DNA from: VEQN01 sp036405975
GTDB lineage: Bacteria; Patescibacteriota; Minisyncoccia; Phycocordibacterales; CAIZLB01
Length of the DNA: 33,649 nt
Direction of reading: 5' to 3'
Assembly (NCBI GenBank): GCA_036405975.1
Contig: DASWWM010000017.1
Location: 1 to 33,649 of the forward strand
In this document: one piece after another, positions 7,902 through 15,765 of the stretch
Position numbering within the stretch: the first letter of the stretch is position 1
How the letters are laid out: each line of letters begins with the position of its first letter
The notes under the pieces: generated by a model
The model's database searches: none
Told to the model about the DNA's origin: nothing
What the model saw: only the letters and a program-made list of their open reading frames with translations
Position numbers and translations under genes: made by a program

Positions 7902-10004
7902 CTAACCGAGAAGTCTCTTGAGTTCCTCCTCGCTCACCTCATTGCTTTGCTCTTCTGGCTTGGGAGCATGAGTGCGAACAGGAACCTCTTTCTGCGGAGC
8001 GGACGCCTCAGCTGCGGAAGGCATGGGCTCAGCCTGCACAGCCGGCCCAGGTCTATATGTAAAATGCTCAGCAGGCTTCTCATCCGCATGTACCCTCGGA
8101 GCATTAGGGACTTGGCCCTGTACAGAAATGCCAGCAGCCGCGTCTCGCTCCACCTGTTCGGCCTGGTCGGTCTGATCCGCAACTGAGGTCGAGGCACCCA
8201 TCACGGAAAGCAGGGCGTCACGAAGTGCATTGAGATTTTCAGGCTTTGGCGTCTTCTGGTCATTCTTCTGATCTCGGTCTCCGCGAAGCGCGCCCAGAGA
8301 AACTGTCGGACGAGACGAGGGAACGGCTGCATCGTGAGGCCTCCTTTCATGTCCTTCAGGCTTGCTGTAAGGCTGCTGGGAAGGAGTTCGCGGCTCAGCC
8401 CTCTGTTGGCTTTGCTGGCCAAAACCAGCGCCTGCCGGCCGTCCTGACGCCTGTGAAGGCCCTCTGGAATCCCTAGGCGGTCGTGAGTCGCCTCTCTGGT
8501 CGTCAAACCTTCTTTGGCCGCTATCCTGTCGGGGCTGACCCTGAGGAGGACGGCTATCATTTCGCGAAGCGCCTGATCCCTGGCCAGAGAAAGGAGGCCT
8601 TTGTCCGGACCTTTCTCCCGAACCATGAGACCGGTCACCGCCATGAGCGCTTCGGTCCGCACCGCCGCCGTTTCCACCGCCTGCATTTCCTCCAGACCCT
8701 CCGCCTTTGCCAAACTGCACCTGAATCCATTTCAAAATCTCCTCCTCGACTTTCTGTCGAGGCTGGGCATACAGAGACCTCGATGACGCGATAATCTCAT
8801 TTACATACATTGTCTCTGGCCGAGGAATCGGCGCCATGCCGGCAGCCGAGAATGGCGGCGAAGTTACTCCGTCGATCATAAGCTTGAGATACATCTGGTA
8901 CTTCTGAAGATTCACGATGTCTTCGGCTGTAAACTGCGGAGCAAATTCCTTTTCCAAGACTTCGGCATCATATGCGCCCACTCGGTAGCAAACCATGGTA
9001 CCGACGTTTCCGAATACGGCAGCTCGCACCTCTTCCGTCATCTGCTCGATGTACTGGTGCGCAATACACAAGTTAAGCTTGTACTTTCGTGCCTCTGAGA
9101 GGATGTCCGCGAATGACTCATTGGCGAATGACTGGAACTCGTCCACGTACAGATAGAAGTTCGGAGCGGCAGCAAGCTCCTTTTCCTTGAGATCGGCTCG
9201 GCTCATGGCAGCAAGATAGATCTTCGTGATGAGCATCGATCCGAGAAGGTTCGCATTGGCCTCGCCCACTCTTCCCTTCGAGAGGTTGATGATGAGGATC
9301 TTCTTATTGTCCATGATCTCTCGGATATCGAATGAAGATTTTGACTGTCCGATGATATTTCGAATGAGCGGATTCGCCACGAACTGTCCGACCTTGTTCT
9401 GGATGGCAGGCGCGGCCTCGGCAGCGAACTTGTCGGTGTAGTTCGCATATTCATTTACCCAGAAAGACTTTACTGACGGGTCGGTGATGTTATTTACCAC
9501 CTCCTTTCGGAAATCCTTGTCGGTAAGCATTCGGTTCACGCCAACAAGCGTCGATCCCGGATACTCCAAAAGCGCGAGCATGATATTTCCAAGAATGTAC
9601 TCCATTCGCGCAGACCATGCGTCCACCCAAATCTTCTTGAAGGCAGCCATCAGACCGTTGGCAACGAGGTATCGCCTTTCAGGGCCCACATCTTCCATGA
9701 CGTTAAACGAGATAGGATACTCCATATCGAATGGAGCGAAATAGATGACGTCTTTGATTCGGTGCTCAGGAACATACTCAAGGAGAAGGTCAGCAGACTT
9801 TCCATGCGGATCGATGAAGCAGAGGCCGTCACCGTTCTGGATGTCCTGCACCGCGAGGTTTTCAAGCAAGGTAGACTTGCCCATACCCGTCTTACCGATC
9901 GCATACATGTGCCGAGACCGGTCTATTTTCTTGATTCCAAAACGAAGTCGCCTGTTGCGAGCATCCGTCTCACCAAAATACACTACCTTTTCATCTTCAT
10001 TCAT
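7902..10004 (-). CDS. VirD4/TraG-like type IV secretion ATPase domain protein with disordered tail
   Basis: A 700-residue protein. Residues 1-430 form a P-loop ATPase of the VirD4/TraG/DUF87 group: Walker A GKTGMGKST (37-45), IDPHGKSAD (64-72), ILIINLSKGRVGE (236-248), Walker B YVDEFQ (286-291) and the arginine/sensor region IAHQYIEQM (314-322). Unlike VirD4 coupling proteins, no N-terminal membrane helices are present. From about 433 to 700 the sequence is low complexity (G, then R/Q/S/P/D rich), predicted disordered, ending in a short acidic helix with EELKRLLG. Such proteins move DNA or protein or pull pili; with no other secretion gene here the role is open. A TATAAT 16 nt before the ATG gives a leader of about 10 nt. 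Confidence 0.8.
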   Translation of the reverse strand: MNEDEKVVYFGETDARNRRLRFGIKKIDRSRHMYAIGKTGMGKSTLLENLAVQDIQNGDGLCFIDPHGKSADLLLEYVPEHRIKDVIYFAPFDMEYPISFNVMEDVGPERRYLVANGLMAAFKKIWVDAWSARMEYILGNIMLALLEYPGSTLVGVNRMLTDKDFRKEVVNNITDPSVKSFWVNEYANYTDKFAAEAAPAIQNKVGQFVANPLIRNIIGQSKSSFDIREIMDNKKILIINLSKGRVGEANANLLGSMLITKIYLAAMSRADLKEKELAAAPNFYLYVDEFQSFANESFADILSEARKYKLNLCIAHQYIEQMTEEVRAAVFGNVGTMVCYRVGAYDAEVLEKEFAPQFTAEDIVNLQKYQMYLKLMIDGVTSPPFSAAGMAPIPRPETMYVNEIIASSRSLYAQPRQKVEEEILKWIQVQFGKGGGSGGNAGGGNGGGADRSAHGGDRSHGSGERSGQRPPFSGQGSGASRNDSRPPQGQPRQDSGQRRFDDQRGDSRPPRDSRGPSQASGRPAGAGFGQQSQQRAEPRTPSQQPYSKPEGHERRPHDAAVPSSRPTVSLGALRGDRDQKNDQKTPKPENLNALRDALLSVMGASTSVADQTDQAEQVERDAAAGISVQGQVPNAPRVHADEKPAEHFTYRPGPAVQAEPMPSAAEASAPQKEVPVRTHAPKPEEQSNEVSEEELKRLLG

Positions 10005-10020
10005 GGAGCGTTATGCGGAT

Positions 10021-10071
10021 ATTATACAGCCAAACTAGTATATTTGACAAAAATGTTAACCGGAATATAAT
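10021..10071. promoter_or_regulatory. overlapping divergent promoters sharing their -35 boxes
   Basis: Plus strand: TTGACA (10044-10049), 16 nt, TATAAT (10066-10071). Minus strand: TTGTCA (reverse of 10045-10050), 18 nt, TATAAT (reverse of 10021-10026), serving the ATPase gene at 10004. The two -35 boxes are the same base pairs, so polymerase binding to one should exclude the other. No coding gene lies downstream of the plus promoter. Confidence 0.7.
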
Positions 10072-10096
10072 TCCCATATCACCAACAGAAGAGGCA

Positions 10097-10130
10097 GCCC
10101 GACGAGAGAGATACTCGTCGGGTCTTTTCT
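10097..10130 (+). terminator. strong terminator about 20 nt after an orphan promoter
   Basis: Stem CCCGACGAG (10098-10106), 7-nt loop, CTCGTCGGG (10114-10122), then TCTTTTCT. With the plus-strand promoter at 10044-10071, this predicts a transcript of about 50 nt starting near 10078. It may instead protect the convergent NYN gene from antisense transcription. Confidence 0.75.
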
Positions 10131-10148
10131 ATTTACTGATTTTAAACT

Positions 10149-10601
10149 TCAAGTCATTGACGAAACGCACCTTGTCTCTAATCTCTTTTCTTTTGTACAA
10201 AGAAGAGTATTTTTTCCATCCGGAACAAGCAAGATTTCTAGTTTTCCTCCGGATTGCAGGTACTCTGCGAGACAGTAAAAATCACCGTCGCCGGTAACCG
10301 AGACGGCTTTTGTGAAATAATAGAGCGTTATCATGGCATGCAATACCAGCTCGGCATCAACGTTTCCTTTTATTTTACCGTCCGCAAATAAGACAGGCTT
10401 GAATATGCAAACGAAACCTGCCTCGCGCAGATAATCGTAAAGTCCGACATCCTGTTCTACATAGCCGATGAAAAGAAATGCCTTGGCAACCTGATACTTA
10501 TCAGTTAGATAAATCCTGAACTTATGAAAATCAATTTTCCAGCCTTGCTGCCTGACTCCCAGATTCAGATTCTGACTGTCAATAAATGCATAGTTAGCCA
10601 C
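10149..10601 (-). CDS. NYN (LabA/PIN-like) domain protein, probably frameshifted near the C-terminus
   Basis: A 150-residue protein of the NYN/PIN-like nuclease fold. The acidic residues expected in the active site are visible: FIDSQNLN (6-13), GNVDAELVLHAM (about 79-90) and SVTGDGDF (about 100-107). It probably acts on RNA. The start is GTG at 10601. After PDGK the frame runs into a basic tail and stops at 10149, but the -1 frame from the A6 run near 10212 reads KKYSSLYKR..., then RFVNDLKFKISK, to a TAG at 10129-10131. That is the expected family C-terminus. So one base is missing relative to an intact gene, or the slippery A-AAA-AAT allows a -1 shift. The full-length form would occupy 10129-10601. 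Confidence 0.75.
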   Translation of the reverse strand: MANYAFIDSQNLNLGVRQQGWKIDFHKFRIYLTDKYQVAKAFLFIGYVEQDVGLYDYLREAGFVCIFKPVLFADGKIKGNVDAELVLHAMITLYYFTKAVSVTGDGDFYCLAEYLQSGGKLEILLVPDGKNTLLCTKEKRLETRCVSSMT

Positions 10602-10693
10602 CCAGCAACGTTAGCAGCCGCAGATGAAGCTGGTATAAATTCAACTAATTTTTTGCCATATCCGTTTTAGTTCTCGATCGGCTCTCAACTTCA

Positions 10694-12115
10694 CTAATTT
10701 GCAAGCAGTCCTCCCGGCGTATACTTGTTCGAAGCGTCCCACATGAGCCATCCCTGAAGGCCAATGTCGTATGTCGCCTGAATCTGCTTTCGGATCATAT
10801 CCGCCGTGTATGTCGCGCCCATGTCGAAATCCTGAAGCCAAGGTCGGAGCTTCTGCTGGTCGAGGCCGAGTCCTTTCGCTCTGTTTATTGCTCCCTGCAT
10901 TGAAATCTTGATGACCTCATACGGATGGGCCGCCGGATTCTTGAATCCATTCCAATTTGCCGGATAATGCGACGGGTAGACCATCGGATAGACATAGTCT
11001 ACGAACGGCAATGCATAGTCGAGGATCTGACCGATGCCCAAGTCGTCAGTGTTTGTCGTCGTCATTCCGAACAGGTCAGCCGAGATCACCATTCGCCCGA
11101 CGCCTCTTCCGCTCTCGCTGAGTGCGGTCCGCTTCTGTACCGACTCCGGGTCAGCCGATGATATGAGCTTGTAGTACTCGTCGAATGCGGGATCGGTCGC
11201 ACGCGCATTCATGTTTGCCGCCCTCGTAACTGTCATGCCGCTGCTCATCTTTGTAGAAGTGGCAGCCGCAGAAGAAGATGTGCCCGCTGCTGTCTGAACA
11301 ACGCTGTATGTCCCCTTTCCTCCCCGAAGTTCCCGATCAAGGAACTCGAAGAATGACTTGAAGACCTGAGGCTTCGGCGTATCCCCAGAAATGAATGCGA
11401 TGTCTTTCATATTTCCATCAGATGGGAACCGAACATAGTCAAAATTGATCTCATCGAAGCCGAGAGCGTAGGATGCCCGAGCGATCTTCGCAGTATGCTG
11501 CCAGGCCTGCTCTGATGCCATGTCTACCCAGGCAAGACCCTTGTCATCTTTCCATACAGTTCCGTCGCTCTTCTTTCGCACCGCGACTTCGGGATTATGC
11601 TTGGCGAAGCAAGGATCCTGGAATACGGCAACTCGTCCGATTACGTAAATGTTTTTCTCATGAAGCCTTTTGATAAGATCACCGATATCCCGAACCCTGT
11701 TTTCGATGCATGGAGAGGCATCGAGCTCCGCATCGCCTGTCTTGAATGCGACCATGCCAGTATAATCCTTGATGTCGATCACGACGGCATTGGCCTCGGT
11801 CGTATCTATGAGCTTTATAACCCTGTCACGCATGCTCGGCGTTCCAGCAACCCAGCTGGTCATATAGATCGCCTTGAGTGGAACGGGAGTGACAACATGT
11901 CCGGCAAGGCTGAATGCCGGATCATTTTCGGAAACGTCAGAAAGGACCGTAGTGGTCGTAGCCAAGTCAGACGTACTGGCCACGCTTGCGAAATTATGCC
12001 GAGCGTCATACTTAACCCTGAAGATGTCAGGACCGAAAACTGAAAAGGCGATGAATACCACGAGGGCGACTGCGAGAACGAGAGTCGCTGTTTTCTTACG
12101 GTTTATCTTCCTCAT
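10694..12115 (-). CDS. DUF4015 putative glycoside hydrolase, membrane anchored
   Basis: About 473 residues. A single N-terminal hydrophobic helix (about 9-27) after a KINRKK basic stretch anchors the protein or acts as an uncleaved signal. A Ser/Thr-rich linker follows, then the DUF4015 TIM-barrel-like domain: KAIYMTSWVAG, AVVIDIKDYTG, INFDYVRFPSDG, and a C-terminal PMVYPSHY and GWLMWDASNKY. The family is predicted to hydrolyse glycans outside the cell; substrate unknown. A low-complexity Ser/Ala/Thr insert lies in the middle. ATG 12115 is preferred; an in-frame TTG at 12124 has AGAGGA at SD distance, but SD use here is doubtful. It overlaps the small upstream gene by 20-29 bp. Confidence 0.8.
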   Translation of the reverse strand: MRKINRKKTATLVLAVALVVFIAFSVFGPDIFRVKYDARHNFASVASTSDLATTTTVLSDVSENDPAFSLAGHVVTPVPLKAIYMTSWVAGTPSMRDRVIKLIDTTEANAVVIDIKDYTGMVAFKTGDAELDASPCIENRVRDIGDLIKRLHEKNIYVIGRVAVFQDPCFAKHNPEVAVRKKSDGTVWKDDKGLAWVDMASEQAWQHTAKIARASYALGFDEINFDYVRFPSDGNMKDIAFISGDTPKPQVFKSFFEFLDRELRGGKGTYSVVQTAAGTSSSAAATSTKMSSGMTVTRAANMNARATDPAFDEYYKLISSADPESVQKRTALSESGRGVGRMVISADLFGMTTTNTDDLGIGQILDYALPFVDYVYPMVYPSHYPANWNGFKNPAAHPYEVIKISMQGAINRAKGLGLDQQKLRPWLQDFDMGATYTADMIRKQIQATYDIGLQGWLMWDASNKYTPGGLLAN

Positions 12116-12272
12116 TGACTTCAATGTAAATCCTCTTCTTCTTAAATGCGACGAATGCGATCAGCAAGCCTGTCGCAACAATAATCCAGTTCTTCCATGT
12201 GCCGGGAAGTCCCAGAGAAGGAATGAGGGCGACCCAGAGGCCCAGAATGATAATCAATGTTCTCTTTTTCAT
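12096..12272 (-). CDS. 58-residue membrane protein
   Basis: A short reading frame from ATG 12272 to TAA 12096-12098. The product starts MKKRTLIIILGLWVALIPSL and has two hydrophobic helices (about 5-21 and 28-43) split by a GLPGTWKNW turn, then a KKKR stop-transfer and an acidic tail (EVNEEDKP). Support for being real: a consensus TATAAT exactly 6 nt before the ATG with TTGTTA 16 nt further up, a coherent hydrophobic hairpin with positive-inside charges, and overlap with the DUF4015 gene typical of coupled translation. Function unknown; perhaps an assembly partner of the downstream membrane-anchored protein. Confidence 0.7.
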   Translation of the reverse strand: MKKRTLIIILGLWVALIPSLGLPGTWKNWIIVATGLLIAFVAFKKKRIYIEVNEEDKP

Positions 12273-12278
12273 TCTTAC

Positions 12279-12306
12279 ATTATAGGCATTTGCTGCGTAT
12301 TAACAA
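12279..12306 (-). promoter_or_regulatory. leaderless promoter for the small membrane protein / DUF4015 unit
   Basis: Minus strand TTGTTA (12301-12306), 16 nt, TATAAT (12279-12284), then 6 nt to the ATG at 12272. The start site is predicted at the ATG itself. Confidence 0.65.
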
Positions 12307-12317
12307 ATCAGTGTGGA

Positions 12318-13076
12318 TTAGTAGTCTACCTGAACGCTCGTGAATCCGTCTTTTGTAATGACTATGTGATCAAGAAGGCTGATGCCGATGATCTTCCCTG
12401 CCTGCACGAGCTGCTTGGTGATCTCGATGTCTGACACGCTCGGCGTAGCGATGCCCGAAGGGTGGTTGTGTGCAAGGACGACAGAAGCCGCCCCGTACTC
12501 AAGTGCCGGCCTGAAGACCTCTCTCGGATGGACGATGTTCGAGTTGATGGTTCCGATCGAAATGACCTCCTGATGAATCACCCTGTTATGCGTATCGAGA
12601 TACAGGCCCCGGAGCTGCTCTTTGGGCAGGCCGTGCATGTCCTGCAAGAACTCATATGCGTCTCGGGCGGTTCGAATGACGGTCAGGCCGACGTCGTCTT
12701 TCTTGAAAAGTCGTCGGCCGATCTCGCCGGCAGCAACCACCTGGCAGGCCTTGATGAGAGGAATGTCGAGCTCTGCTGACATGGCTTCAGGGTCAGTCTG
12801 GCTGGTGAGGGCCTGCATGCCGTACTCACGGATGATCTTCTGAGACATCTCAAGCACGCCCTCTTTCTTTGTGCCTGTATTGAGAATGACAGACAGGAGT
12901 TCCTGAAGCGACAATGATGCCACGCCTCCGGAAAGGAGTTTCTCACGTGGCTTTGAATCGTCAGGCCAGTCCTTGAGCCGCAGAGGATATTCCCTTCCAT
13001 CATATCCCTCGTATGCAGGCGCAGGTGCGGCCATAACGAAATCAGTGTCTTTTGGATTGTAGGTTGTCTGTGTCAT
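12318..13076 (-). CDS. radC: RadC family JAB/MPN-domain protein
   Basis: A 252-residue RadC (UPF0758) protein. The N-terminal helix-hairpin-like part includes REKLLSGGVASLSLQELLSVIL (about 44-65). The C-terminal JAB domain has GTINSNIVHPREVFRPAL and the metal-binding HNHPSGIATPSVSDIEIT with the HxH...S..D arrangement, then DHIVI. RadC members are linked to DNA repair by name, but their actual role is unsettled; a zinc metallopeptidase or nuclease-like activity is possible. The N-terminal 15 residues before MAAPAPAYEG look unstructured, so the start could be 13034. ATG 13076 is supported by TATAAT six nt upstream with an extended -10 (TGATATAAT). Confidence 0.88.
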   Translation of the reverse strand: MTQTTYNPKDTDFVMAAPAPAYEGYDGREYPLRLKDWPDDSKPREKLLSGGVASLSLQELLSVILNTGTKKEGVLEMSQKIIREYGMQALTSQTDPEAMSAELDIPLIKACQVVAAGEIGRRLFKKDDVGLTVIRTARDAYEFLQDMHGLPKEQLRGLYLDTHNRVIHQEVISIGTINSNIVHPREVFRPALEYGAASVVLAHNHPSGIATPSVSDIEITKQLVQAGKIIGISLLDHIVITKDGFTSVQVDY

Positions 13077-13082
13077 GAGGAA

Positions 13083-13091
13083 ATTATATCA
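13083..13091 (-). promoter_or_regulatory. extended -10 promoter of radC, leaderless
   Basis: TGATATAAT on the minus strand; the TATAAT (13083-13088) ends 6 nt before the ATG at 13076. The TG two bases further upstream forms an extended -10, which explains the poor -35. Confidence 0.65.
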
Positions 13092-13147
13092 CGCATGCCT
13101 GAAGCCAAGGTGAACTCATTCTGCACAGATATTTTACCTTTTCTTTA

Positions 13148-13927
13148 CTATTTCAATAAAAACGGCTCGAATGCGTCTGAGGATATGTCAGTGAAGAGAA
13201 GGACATCCTTCATCTGGACCATAACCTGTGCAGGCAGCTCGAATAAGTCAGATTTCTGTTCATCCTCAGGCAAGATTGCCCGTTCCAGCATTTCTTTCTT
13301 ATTGCTTCCCGTGACAAAGAAGGCGGCATGATCCACCCAGTTTCGCATGAAAGGAAGAGTCGTCGAGTCCCTGAGTGGGAAAGGATTTTTTCCAGTCGCA
13401 TCAAGCTTTCCAACAAGCTTATCATCGTTGTTGAACTCGAGGTCGAATGCTTCCTTGCTGAGAATTCCGGGAATGATTCCGGCAGTATGTCCGTCCTCCC
13501 CCATTCCGTATACGGCGACAATTTTCCCGTTTGGAAAATCCCGCTTCCACTCTCGAATATTGTTTTCAAATCGCGCTCGATGGCCCTCGAACGACTCGTC
13601 ATTGATGATCTGCGTATCGATGCACATTGCATCGACCTGAACGAGCTCATTGTAAAAGGTCTGTGCCTGAAGAATGGCAAAGTTGTTCTCGTCGAGTTCT
13701 TCCGAGAACCGCTCATCAGTGACCGTAACAGTAAGAAGCTCGCTCAGATATTCAGAGCTGATATGCTCAAGAATTTTGACTGATGAGCCTCCGGCAAGAA
13801 GCAGCAGGACGGGAGTGTCCACGTATTGGGCCAATACATCGCCGACGTACTTGCCGGCCGCCTCTGCCGCCTTTTCAGGCGTGGCGGCCGGCTCAATCTT
13901 GAACTGCTTCTTGTTGGTTGTATTCAT
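13148..13927 (-). CDS. pgl: 6-phosphogluconolactonase / glucosamine-6-phosphate isomerase family
   Basis: A 259-residue protein with the sugar-phosphate isomerase/lactonase pattern: LLLAGGSSVKIL (substrate phosphate loop, about 42-53), TVTDERFSEELDENNF (about 68-83) and GMGEDGHTAGIIPG (about 141-154), the last being the catalytic signature of 6-phosphogluconolactonases. It would hydrolyse 6-phosphoglucono-lactone in the oxidative pentose phosphate pathway in the cytoplasm. Length fits Pgl (about 230-260). The isomerase NagB is the alternative; it normally has a different ExxH-type active-site region, so Pgl is preferred. It lies downstream of pyk on the same strand but is separated by a terminator. 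Confidence 0.82.
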   Translation of the reverse strand: MNTTNKKQFKIEPAATPEKAAEAAGKYVGDVLAQYVDTPVLLLLAGGSSVKILEHISSEYLSELLTVTVTDERFSEELDENNFAILQAQTFYNELVQVDAMCIDTQIINDESFEGHRARFENNIREWKRDFPNGKIVAVYGMGEDGHTAGIIPGILSKEAFDLEFNNDDKLVGKLDATGKNPFPLRDSTTLPFMRNWVDHAAFFVTGSNKKEMLERAILPEDEQKSDLFELPAQVMVQMKDVLLFTDISSDAFEPFLLK

Positions 13928-13952
13928 ATGCCCACTCTATCGCATTTATATG

Positions 13953-13990
13953 GAAAAAACAAAAACCACCCTGGCGCAATGCAGGGCGGT
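13953..13990 (-). terminator. terminator downstream of pyk
   Basis: Read on the minus strand: CCGCCCTG, 8-nt loop, CAGGGTGG, then TTTTTGTTTTTT. It has eight pairs including one G-U, 49 bp after the pyk stop. Confidence 0.85.
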
Positions 13991-14038
13991 CTTGCCTGAT
14001 CAGCCGGATACGGCCATCAGAATCTGGGAATGTGGAGC

Positions 14039-15475
14039 TTAAATCTGCTCAACCATGATCATATTCGTCTCTTCAGCCTCCTTGAACGGAGTTCCTGAGA
14101 TGAAGACGAGCTTGTCTCCCTTCTTTACGAGCTTCTCCTTTACGAGAAGAGCCTTCGCCTCTTCGTGAGCCTCTCGGAATCCGACCTTCTTTGGCATCAT
14201 GATCGGGTATACGCCGAAGTAGAGGCACATCTGGTTGTATGTCTTCTGGTCAGGAGTCATGGCAAGAACAGGAACAGAAACTCGCTGTCGTGACGCGAGA
14301 GCCGCCGCAGCACCGAATTCAGTGAGGGCAACGATATACTTCGCACCAACAGACTCTGCAGTCTGGGCAGCGGCAGCGCTGATCGACTTGCTGAGCGTAT
14401 CAGAGATGAGTCGCTCAGGATGCGCAAGGAGGATAGAGTGTCGAACGTCGTTCTCAACTTCAGCCGCAATGTTGGCCATCATAGTGACAGCCTCGACAGG
14501 GTATGAGCCGAGAGTCGTTTCTTCTGAAAGCATCACCGCATCTGTTCCATCGAGCATCGCGTTCGCAACGTCAGAAACTTCAGCTCGTGTTGGAACCGGG
14601 TTCTTGATCATTGACTCAAGCATCTGAGTCGCAGTGATGACAGGCTTTCCTGCTTCATTGCACTTCTCGATGATAGTCTTCTGGGCAAGAGGAACCTTCT
14701 GCGCAGGGATCTCTACCGCAAGGTCACCTCGGGCAACCATGGCTCCGTCTACGATTTCGAGGATCTCGTCGAAGTTCTCAAGAGCCTGAGGCGTCTCGAT
14801 CTTGGCGATAATCTTCGTATGCTTCATGCCTCGCTTGTCGAGGATCTTTCGAAGCTCTGCCGCTTCAGAAGCCTTTCGTACGAATGAGAATGCAACGTAG
14901 TCTACATTGTTCTTCTCTCCGAACTCGATATCCTTCTTGTCCTTCGCAGTGAGCGCGCTGATAGTAAGGTCAGAGTCAGGAAGGTTAACGCCTCGCTTTC
15001 CCTTGAGCTCTGCGCCGTTGATCACCTTACAGATAACTTCAGTATCCTTGATGTCCGTGCAGACCATTCGTACCTTTCCGTCATCGACAAGAACGGCTTC
15101 GCCTTTCTTGATTTCCTTCGGAAGCTTTTCGTAGTTGATGTACGCCTTCGTCTCATCTCCAACCGTCTTAGGGTCAGTTGAGAATGTGAACTTCTGTCCC
15201 GCCTTTACTGTAATTCGAACAGCAGGGTCGTTGTGGAATGTTCCGATTCGGATCTTAGGACCGCTGAGATCCTGAAGGATAGCGACTGGAATGCCAGTCT
15301 TCTTTGAAGCGGCTCGCGCATTGTCTACCTTCTCCTGGTGCTCTGCGAAGTCACCGTGTGAGAAGTTAAGTCGAACGACGTTGAGACCGGCCTTGAGAAG
15401 CTTTTCGAGCTGCTCTTGGCTTGTCGTAACCGGTCCGATCGTCGCAACGATCTTTGTTTTCTTGCCTAGATGCAT
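14039..15475 (-). CDS. pyk: pyruvate kinase
   Basis: A 478-residue pyruvate kinase that transfers phosphate from phosphoenolpyruvate to ADP, giving ATP and pyruvate. Visible signatures: KIVATIGPVT at the N-terminus, LNFSHG (about 37-42), DLSGPKIRIG (about 69-78), the lysine catalytic block TKIIAKIETPQALENFDEI, the metal-binding MVARGDLAVEIP, and ITATQMLESMIKNPVPTRAE. The C-terminal allosteric domain is complete. Length is normal. The ATG at 15475 has an A/T-rich upstream sequence (AATAATATTTAT) and no SD. It is transcribed alone, with its own terminator, in a genome type that relies on glycolysis/fermentation. Confidence 0.95.
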   Translation of the reverse strand: MHLGKKTKIVATIGPVTTSQEQLEKLLKAGLNVVRLNFSHGDFAEHQEKVDNARAASKKTGIPVAILQDLSGPKIRIGTFHNDPAVRITVKAGQKFTFSTDPKTVGDETKAYINYEKLPKEIKKGEAVLVDDGKVRMVCTDIKDTEVICKVINGAELKGKRGVNLPDSDLTISALTAKDKKDIEFGEKNNVDYVAFSFVRKASEAAELRKILDKRGMKHTKIIAKIETPQALENFDEILEIVDGAMVARGDLAVEIPAQKVPLAQKTIIEKCNEAGKPVITATQMLESMIKNPVPTRAEVSDVANAMLDGTDAVMLSEETTLGSYPVEAVTMMANIAAEVENDVRHSILLAHPERLISDTLSKSISAAAAQTAESVGAKYIVALTEFGAAAALASRQRVSVPVLAMTPDQKTYNQMCLYFGVYPIMMPKKVGFREAHEEAKALLVKEKLVKKGDKLVFISGTPFKEAEETNMIMVEQI

Positions 15476-15573
15476 ATAAATATTATTGGTTATGTTTCTG
15501 AATTTCTAAAATGACAAGGGAGATTCTATCAATAAAACCAAGGTTATTCAAGGAAAATGGCCGAAATGCCACA

Positions 15574-15603
15574 TAAAGCAAAACCGCGCATCTCTGCGCG
15601 GCT
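15574..15603 (-). terminator. terminator of the tRNA-Ile transcript
   Basis: Minus strand: CCGCGCA, GAGA tetraloop, TGCGCGG, followed by TTTTGCTTT. It lies between tRNA-Ile and pyk. Confidence 0.85.
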
Positions 15604-15622
15604 TGCCCGACCCTTCTTTGCG

Positions 15623-15641
15623 GTGCGAGTACTAGGATTCG
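15623..15641 (-). repeat. 19-bp copy of the tRNA-Ile 3' end (attachment-site-like)
   Basis: GTGCGAGTACTAGGATTCG at 15623-15641 is identical to 15765-15783, the T-loop-to-3'-end part of tRNA-Ile(GAT). The 123 bp between the copies contain several GC-rich hairpins and no gene. A tRNA 3' end repeated downstream is the footprint of tRNA-targeted integration or of partial tRNA duplication. Confidence 0.8.
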
Positions 15642-15765
15642 GTCCTTACAGGACCAGTACAGGTTTCCCGTTCCCTCGGACAGGGTCCTTCGGGAATAAG
15701 GGAGAACCTTTTCTCATCCTAGACGCTGCTACGCAGCTTACTCTCCCAACTCACTTCGTTCGTTG

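Noticed and set aside
10013..10297. Plus-strand 94-codon frame downstream of the orphan promoter
   Set aside because: It begins upstream of the predicted transcript start, passes through a strong terminator and is antisense to the NYN gene.
13148..13927. Glucosamine-6-phosphate deaminase (NagB)
   Set aside because: The GMGEDGHTAGIIPG block and TVTDERF context fit 6-phosphogluconolactonase better.
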